Below are positions 30,673 through 34,369 of a DNA stretch of 34,369 bases, one piece after another. The notes under the pieces were generated by a model. That model ran no database searches. It saw nothing but the letters and a program-made list of their open reading frames with translations, and was not told where the DNA came from. The stretch lies in assembly GCA_903921365.1 (NCBI GenBank), contig CAIXPS010000380.1, positions 1 to 34,369 on the forward strand. The letters run 5' to 3'. Each line of letters starts with the position of its first letter. Positions within the stretch are counted from its first letter, which is position 1. The DNA is from an uncultured bacterium. Lineage in GTDB: Bacteria; Chloroflexota; Anaerolineae; J036; Brachytrichaceae. Position numbers and translations under genes: made by a program.

Positions 30673-30701
30673 GGAAAAGGCGCGATAAACGCGCCCCTTC
30701 C
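30673..30701 (-). terminator. Intrinsic terminator-like hairpin after the small WXG100 genes
   Basis: Read on the minus strand, GGAAGGGGCGCG pairs with CGCGCCTTTTCC (12 bp with two G.U pairs, loop TTTAT), with further T-rich sequence downstream. It starts 17 bases after the stop of the gene at 30718. It probably reduces transcription into the fusion and EspG-like genes, leaving the small substrates more highly expressed. Confidence 0.6.
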
Positions 30702-30717
30702 ATTGCTTCCGGTCACC

Positions 30718-31032
30718 CTACAGGGCCAATTCGCCTTCGAAATAATGCTTGCCCTCAACGTCACCCTTGCGGTGATCGCCGATTGCCTGGGCGAGGTTCT
30801 GGCTGAACCACGTGCAAGCCTTGGAGAGCTTCTCGACTTTCTGCTTAATAACGGTAAGGTACTGAGCCAGTGCCGCAGTAGTGCCAAAGCTGAAGATTGC
30901 CGTCGCGCGCAGGATATCAATTGCGATTTCGAGCGCTTTACCCACGCCATCGAGCATTTCGGCTGAGGTTTGAAAACCCTTTGAAACGCTGCCGATGATC
31001 GAGTAATCCATTTGAACAACTTGTCCGGCCAT
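30718..31032 (-). CDS. Small WXG100-like helical protein without the WXG turn
   Basis: A 104-residue protein predicted to be two helices: ~12-45 (GSVSKGFQTSAEMLDGVGKALEIAIDIL) and ~55-85 (ALAQYLTVIKQKVEKLSKACTWFSQNL). No WxG sits between them; the turn reads FSFGTTAA. The C-terminal tail contains HYFEGE, which fits the YxxxD/E secretion signal known for mycobacterial type VII substrates. Size, position between WXG100 genes and helical pattern support an ESAT-6-type partner. AAGGAG lies 9 bases before the ATG. It might pair with one of the WIG-containing neighbours, as heterodimers are usual in this superfamily. Confidence 0.7.
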   Translation of the reverse strand: MAGQVVQMDYSIIGSVSKGFQTSAEMLDGVGKALEIAIDILRATAIFSFGTTAALAQYLTVIKQKVEKLSKACTWFSQNLAQAIGDHRKGDVEGKHYFEGELAL

Positions 31033-31075
31033 GCTTATTACTCCTTAAATAATCCTTGTAAAAGGATGCTGATGG

Positions 31076-31393
31076 TTATATACCGCCAAACACGTCGCCA
31101 ATCTGGCTTGCCATGCCCTGAACCTTCTGATCAGCCGCGTCAACGGTGCTGGTCACGTCACTCAGGTTGAGGTTGAAACCGGCGATCGCCGCGATCAACT
31201 CCGCAATTGCGGGCAACAACTTGGTTACAACTTTCTCTGCGAATGCCTCTGCGTCACCGCCGATCCAGGCCTGTCCAACGATGTTGGGGTAACCCGAGAT
31301 TGTCGAGTGCACGTTCGAAGTAACGCCGTGGGTCATTTTGATAATCGAGCTGGACTGCTCCACTTTCTCGCGGATAAACTGGAATACTGACAT
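31076..31393 (-). CDS. WXG100 family protein (ESAT-6-like)
   Basis: A 105-residue helical hairpin with the turn QAWIGGDAEAFAEKV (W43-I-G45), the hallmark of the WXG100 family. Helix 1 is ~3-38 and helix 2 ~47-100. Family members are exported as dimers by the FtsK-type motor and can be effectors, adaptors or pore components. AGGAGG stands about 9 bases upstream of the ATG. The first helix is less charged than in the other two WIG proteins, and it is not simply a copy of the protein encoded at 31742. It belongs to the minus-strand run of substrates. Confidence 0.88.
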   Translation of the reverse strand: MSVFQFIREKVEQSSSIIKMTHGVTSNVHSTISGYPNIVGQAWIGGDAEAFAEKVVTKLLPAIAELIAAIAGFNLNLSDVTSTVDAADQKVQGMASQIGDVFGGI

Positions 31394-31418
31394 TTCTTAA
31401 ATCCTCCTCAAGCTAGCG

Positions 31419-31709
31419 TTAAGCAAAGCGAGACTGCGCCGTCTGAACGCCATCCCGGATCTTCTCAACCGCGCCATCAATGTTCTTGCTCATGTCCTGC
31501 ATGCTCTGATCGATATCCTTGAGCTTGGGCTGGAGCTTGCTCTTGATTGCCTCGCGGAAAGCATCTCCGCCGGCGCCGGTCAACGCACCGCCCTCCATCT
31601 GAGTGGCGATCTGATCCATCACCTTCGTCATTTCCTGGACTTGCTGCGAAGCCTTTTTAAACGAGTCGGACATTGCCTTCATCGACTCGTAATTCATTCT
31701 CTGATCCAT
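31419..31709 (-). CDS. WXG100-like protein with a variant LTG turn
   Basis: A 96-residue protein of two long, charged helices (~8-38 and ~48-90) joined by GGALTGAGGDAFREAI. L43-T-G45 replaces WxG, while the GDAF that normally follows is kept. Rich in Met and Gln (SMKAMSDSFKKASQQVQEM). A start at 31709 is chosen because GGAGG lies 9 bases upstream; the frame from 31730 places the ribosome site inside the gene. It is 26 bases from the next gene in the operon. It probably forms a heterodimer with a WIG-containing neighbour, as CFP-10 does with ESAT-6, but the pairings cannot be read from the sequence. Confidence 0.82.
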   Translation of the reverse strand: MDQRMNYESMKAMSDSFKKASQQVQEMTKVMDQIATQMEGGALTGAGGDAFREAIKSKLQPKLKDIDQSMQDMSKNIDGAVEKIRDGVQTAQSRFA

Positions 31710-31741
31710 GACTTTAAACCTCCGTAACACTCAATCTTGAA

Positions 31742-32056
31742 TTAACCAAGCCGCAAGACAATGAGGATTCTGGACGAATGCTCCTCGGTTTCCTGCATGA
31801 GTTTGGAAATCTGGCCGACGGTGCGAGCTGCCTCAGCCATCGCATTGCGCAGCTTATTCAAATGGGGAATAACCTGGCTATCCATTTCCTGGTAGAACTG
31901 GTTTGCGCCTTGGCCAATCCAGTCGCCGCCATGAAGAGTATCCTTTTTGCTCATCAGGTCGCGGGAGAACTGCTCCACCCGCTCAGCCTCTTTATTAAAA
32001 GAGTCCTGAATCTTCTTCAGTTGATCACGATCCGAACGCACTTGTGGTGCTGCCAT
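31742..32056 (-). CDS. WXG100 family protein, first gene of the substrate operon
   Basis: A 104-residue helical hairpin with HGGDWIGQGANQFYQEMD (W46-I-G48). It aligns without gaps over its first ~90 residues to the N-terminal domain of the long fusion protein encoded at 29349 (RSDRDQLKKI against RADYDQLSKI), so the two are paralogues. A start at 32056 is supported by AGGAGG 4 bases upstream; the longer frame to 32116 adds 20 residues with no site. As the first gene it should be the most strongly expressed. The C-terminus (RILIVLRLG) is hydrophobic and shows no YxxxD/E motif. Confidence 0.9.
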   Translation of the reverse strand: MAAPQVRSDRDQLKKIQDSFNKEAERVEQFSRDLMSKKDTLHGGDWIGQGANQFYQEMDSQVIPHLNKLRNAMAEAARTVGQISKLMQETEEHSSRILIVLRLG

Positions 32057-32124
32057 ATTTCCTCCTAATTTTCCTGCCCTTTGGGCAACTATTGATTGAC
32101 TGAACTCACTGTGCATATACTAAC

Positions 32125-32197
32125 GTTCCCACGCGCCCAAAGTCATGAGTCTCGAAGGAGGAAATCATGGGAAGTTGTTCCCATGACTCATGGGAAC
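32125..32197. promoter_or_regulatory. Array of alternating GTTCCCATGA half-sites upstream of the WXG100 operon
   Basis: Three half-sites lie in alternating orientation: TCATGGGAA (32165-32173), GTTCCCATGA (32177-32186) and TCATGGGAAC (32188-32197). The middle one can pair perfectly with either neighbour (9-bp arms with a 4-base loop, or 10-bp arms one base apart). A partial GTTCCCA is at 32125. This suggests tandem binding sites for a dimeric regulator or mutually exclusive RNA hairpins. It sits ~70-140 bases before the first WXG100 gene. No clear minus-strand sigma-70 promoter was found; a TATATG is possible near 32115-32120. Confidence 0.6.
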
Positions 32198-32256
32198 GAG
32201 GATCAAGCGGACCGATTTTGGGGATTTGCGGGTTTCGGGAGATATGATAGAATTTT

Positions 32257-32290
32257 ATTCCCTTGACGTAAAGGGAATTGTGAGTATAAT
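32257..32290 (+). promoter_or_regulatory. Strong promoter of the initiator tRNA with an overlapping palindrome
   Basis: TTGACG (32263-32268), a 16-base spacer and a perfect TATAAT (32285-32290) lie 12 bases before the tRNA. ATTCCCTT and AAGGGAAT (8-bp arms, 6-base gap, 32257-32278) form a dyad across the -35 box, which would suit an operator. Its TTCCC/GGGAA core resembles that of the array at 32165-32197. Confidence 0.8.
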
Positions 32291-32302
32291 CACATTTGTA
32301 GA

Positions 32303-32374
32303 TGCGGGATGGAGCAGTGGCAGCTCGTCGGGCTCATAACCCGGAGGTCGTAGGTTCGAATCCTACTCCCGCTA
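32303..32374 (+). tRNA. Initiator tRNA-Met (CAT)
   Basis: The cloverleaf folds fully: acceptor 32303-32309 with 32367-32373, D stem GAGC/GCTC, anticodon loop CTCATAA (32333-32339), T stem GTAGG/CCTAC, discriminator A. Three G-C pairs flank the anticodon loop (GGG/CCC) and the first acceptor pair is a mismatch (U.U). Both are marks of initiator tRNA, although the mismatch is usually C.A. The D loop is short (7 bases). CCA is not encoded. Confidence 0.93.
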
Positions 32375-32464
32375 TATCCCCGAAACATCGATCGTAAGGT
32401 TCGGTAAATCGGGCAGACCCGACGGTCTCAGGTTCAGAAAGGCCCATTTTTGGAGGTTTTTCAT

Positions 32465-33460
32465 ATGAATCGTAGATCGTCGGGTTTTTTGCTGTCAAAG
32501 GCCATCGAAGGCTTCCTTATTTTCAAAGCCGCTGAAGCCGTCAGCAAAAATACAATCATCTCTTACACGCAACACCTGCGCGATTGGGTCAACCACTGCG
32601 GTGATGTTGAGGTGGGAAAAATCACATCAGTTGAGTTGTGCGACTACATGGCTTATCTGCGCACTGAGTACAAGCCGCGCCGATTGTGCGGGAACAATGT
32701 CGGCCCTCTCGCCCCCAAAACGCTGCGGAATATCTGGGTGACATTCATGGCCTTCTTCACCTGGTTAACTCGAGAGTTTGAACTCGAAAACCCAATGAAG
32801 GGTGTCCCAGTCCCCCGCTTTAAGAAAGCTCCAGTCGATGTTTTCACGAAGGAGCAAGTGGAGTTAGTCCTTAAAGCATGTGATCAATGTCGGGAAGCAG
32901 AAACTGCTGACAGGCGCAAGTACACGTCCCAACGTGCTTCATCAAAACGAGACCGTGCCATTATTCTTACTCTGCTGGATACCGGTCTGCGAGCTTCTGA
33001 ACTGTGCTCTCTCAGAGTCGGCGATGTTGACATGAAGAGTGGACGTGTCGAGGTCAAACATGGCATCACCGGCGGCGCAAAGGGCGGTAAAGGGCGCTCC
33101 GTATACCTGGGAAAATCCACGCGGCGCGTGGTATGGCGATATCTGGTCGATCGTGAGGACGGTGATCAAGCCGACGCCCCACTCTTCCTGGGCAAGTTCG
33201 GGCGCCCACTCAATAAGGATGCACTGCGGCTATTACTCGGACGACTCGGCCAGAAAGCTCATGTGCCAAAATGCCACCCCCATCGCTTTCGGCACACCTT
33301 CGCCATCACCTATCTCCGTTCAGGCGGCGACGTGTTCACGCTGCAAGCACTACTGGGTCATGGTTCACTCGACATGGTGCAGCATTACGCCCGAATAGCG
33401 GAAGTCGACATCGAGCAGGCACACAATCGCGCCAGCCCAGCAGATAACTGGCGACTTTAG
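32465..33460 (+). CDS. Tyrosine recombinase/integrase (XerC/XerD-like)
   Basis: Site-specific DNA recombinase that cuts and rejoins DNA through a phosphotyrosine. The N-terminal SAM-like DNA-binding domain covers ~10-115 (TIISYTQHLRDWVNH). The catalytic domain covers ~125-325 with R176 (TGLRASEL), H273-x2-R276 (HRFRHTF), H299 (LLGHGS) and the nucleophile Y308 (VQHYARI). All key residues are present, so the enzyme should be active. The ATG at 32465 has GGAGG 8 bases upstream; a TTG at 32450 overlaps that site. Its position 90 bases downstream of a tRNA gene is typical of integrated elements, which often use the tRNA 3' end as attachment site. It could also be a stand-alone Xer-like enzyme. Confidence 0.93.
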   Translation: MNRRSSGFLLSKAIEGFLIFKAAEAVSKNTIISYTQHLRDWVNHCGDVEVGKITSVELCDYMAYLRTEYKPRRLCGNNVGPLAPKTLRNIWVTFMAFFTWLTREFELENPMKGVPVPRFKKAPVDVFTKEQVELVLKACDQCREAETADRRKYTSQRASSKRDRAIILTLLDTGLRASELCSLRVGDVDMKSGRVEVKHGITGGAKGGKGRSVYLGKSTRRVVWRYLVDREDGDQADAPLFLGKFGRPLNKDALRLLLGRLGQKAHVPKCHPHRFRHTFAITYLRSGGDVFTLQALLGHGSLDMVQHYARIAEVDIEQAHNRASPADNWRL

Positions 33461-33468
33461 CAAATACC

Positions 33469-33503
33469 GCATTGGTTCAAGGGCCAGGCTTTCAAACCAA
33501 TGC
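33469..33503. terminator. Inverted repeat between convergent recombinase genes
   Basis: GCATTGGTT and AACCAATGC (9-bp arms, 17-base loop) fill the 48-base gap between the two convergent recombinase genes. It could be a shared terminator or a recombinase binding site. It lacks a T tract. Confidence 0.4.
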
Positions 33504-33508
33504 AAAGG

Positions 33509-34369
33509 TCATGCTTGATTTTGAATCAATCGGCGCGCAATCATGAGTAATGCGCTGTTCAGCTCAGGATCGTTCACGTCAGGCAGGTTGATCGCCGCGT
33601 ATTGCGGATCTCCAGATGGCTTTTGACCAAGACCCGCAATCCGCTGTTCTACTTCATGGCCGACAAGTGGGGCATATATGCCGTCCGTAATGCTGATATC
33701 TTCGTGCATCAGATTTTGCGATATTGCCTTGTAATCGGCCATGTTTTTTGCGCGCTGCAACGCATACACCGCATGTCCGTGGCGATACTTATGCGGCGAG
33801 AGCGAAGGCAAGCCTGCCCTGGCAGAAAGCAGGCGCAATCGTCTGCCCAACGCAACATGACGATTCAACCCTGGCGCATCGGCGGAAAGTTCCTGGTTAC
33901 CCCATGAACCCGTGACAGGCGTATACCACATGGCTGTTGGTGGCAATTGCGACGCGATGAAGTCATGCCACGAATTGGCGACTAACAGCAACTCCGGGAT
34001 ATCAAGGAGATACGTCACACAACTCTTGCCGTTCTTTGTGCGCACGCCGGCGCCTGGATCCTGTCGAATAGCGCGACCCTGTATGTTTACACAGGAAATA
34101 GGCAATGACGCAAAGGCGCTATTACGCGTTCCGGAGAGAAAAAGAAACGCCGCAGCAGCTTGATCACGGCGACCGGCCAAGTCCTGCGCTTCGATCGAGA
34201 GCGACGTGATCTGTCGAACATAGTCAAGCGATACATAACTGTGTTCATGGATGGCAACGGTCTTTTTGGGTGCACTGAGAGTATCGACCCACCCTTCCGG
34301 CAGTTGGCGAAACTCGCGCTGGTAGTTTGATTTCAACCACCGAAATAGCCGTTGCGTTGTTGCGATGAT
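33509..34369 (-). CDS. Second tyrosine recombinase (5' end outside window)
   Basis: The frame stays open to the window edge, so the N-terminus is missing; the TTG near 34336 is not a convincing start. The visible ~286 residues contain the catalytic core of a phage-integrase family protein. They show an SGTRNSAFASLP motif with the first arginine, an HKYRHGHA box (H-x2-R), LMHEDISITDG in place of LGH, and GIYAPL with the likely nucleophile tyrosine. It differs clearly from the XerC-like neighbour and faces it. GTRNSA-type recombinases are often found in mobile or integron-like regions. Whether the two recombinases act on the same element is not known. Confidence 0.8.
   Translation of the reverse strand: MIATTQRLFRWLKSNYQREFRQLPEGWVDTLSAPKKTVAIHEHSYVSLDYVRQITSLSIEAQDLAGRRDQAAAAFLFLSGTRNSAFASLPISCVNIQGRAIRQDPGAGVRTKNGKSCVTYLLDIPELLLVANSWHDFIASQLPPTAMWYTPVTGSWGNQELSADAPGLNRHVALGRRLRLLSARAGLPSLSPHKYRHGHAVYALQRAKNMADYKAISQNLMHEDISITDGIYAPLVGHEVEQRIAGLGQKPSGDPQYAAINLPDVNDPELNSALLMIARRLIQNQA

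Noticed and set aside
31053-31067. 6-bp hairpin ATCCTT/AAGGAT between two WXG100 genes as a terminator
   Set aside because: The stem is short and A+T rich and stands before a ribosome site in a continuous operon.
32303-32374. Direct repeat of the tRNA 3' end as a second attachment site within the window
   Set aside because: No second copy was found by eye; if present, it lies outside the window.

Overview
The window looks like part of a chromosome from a Gram-positive-like (monoderm) bacterium, most likely a member of the Chloroflexota. The signs are many receptor-type Ser/Thr kinases with proline/threonine-rich ectodomains, a NarL-type histidine kinase, an actinobacterial-style EccC ATPase with WXG100 proteins, a secreted protein carrying a YLP-type motif, and no outer-membrane genes. 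The phylum call is inference from gene content only.

Layout. (1) 2-11473, + strand: a phospho-signalling block. It holds the end of one Ser/Thr kinase, a membrane PP2C phosphatase, a secreted PPC-domain protein, three complete receptor Ser/Thr kinases with different ectodomains, and a one-polypeptide histidine kinase/response regulator. (2) 11491-26934, - strand, transcribed right to left: a giant EccC/EssC-type FtsK ATPase, then a ubiquitin-like/FHA protein, then three signal peptide-vWA-TM-FHA membrane proteins, with very tight or overlapping junctions. (3) 27241-28383, + strand, divergent from the ATPase: a membrane pseudokinase with an N-terminal zinc ribbon. (4) 28497-32056, - strand: four small WXG100-like proteins, a long WXG100 fusion protein and an EspG-like protein. 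(5) 32057-34369: a palindrome-rich control region, an initiator tRNA with a strong promoter, a tyrosine recombinase, and a second, convergent tyrosine recombinase cut by the window edge.

Regions 2-4 together read as a type VII (ESX/WXG100) secretion system of unusual composition. The motor carries seven P-loop ATPase modules instead of the usual three, because a roughly 670-700 residue two-module unit is tandemly triplicated. The usual partners EccB, EccD, EccE, mycosin and EsaA are absent from the window. In their place are a pseudokinase that resembles the cytoplasmic part of EssB/YukC, a soluble ubiquitin-like/FHA fusion that recalls EsaB/YukD and the EccD N-terminus, and three vWA-FHA transmembrane proteins. 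FHA domains read phosphothreonine, and the neighbouring block is full of Ser/Thr kinases plus a PP2C phosphatase. A plausible model is therefore a phosphorylation-controlled secretion machine in which ectodomains sense the exterior or cell wall and cytoplasmic FHA domains are recruited to phosphorylated partners. The architecture is seen in the sequence; the functional coupling is inference.
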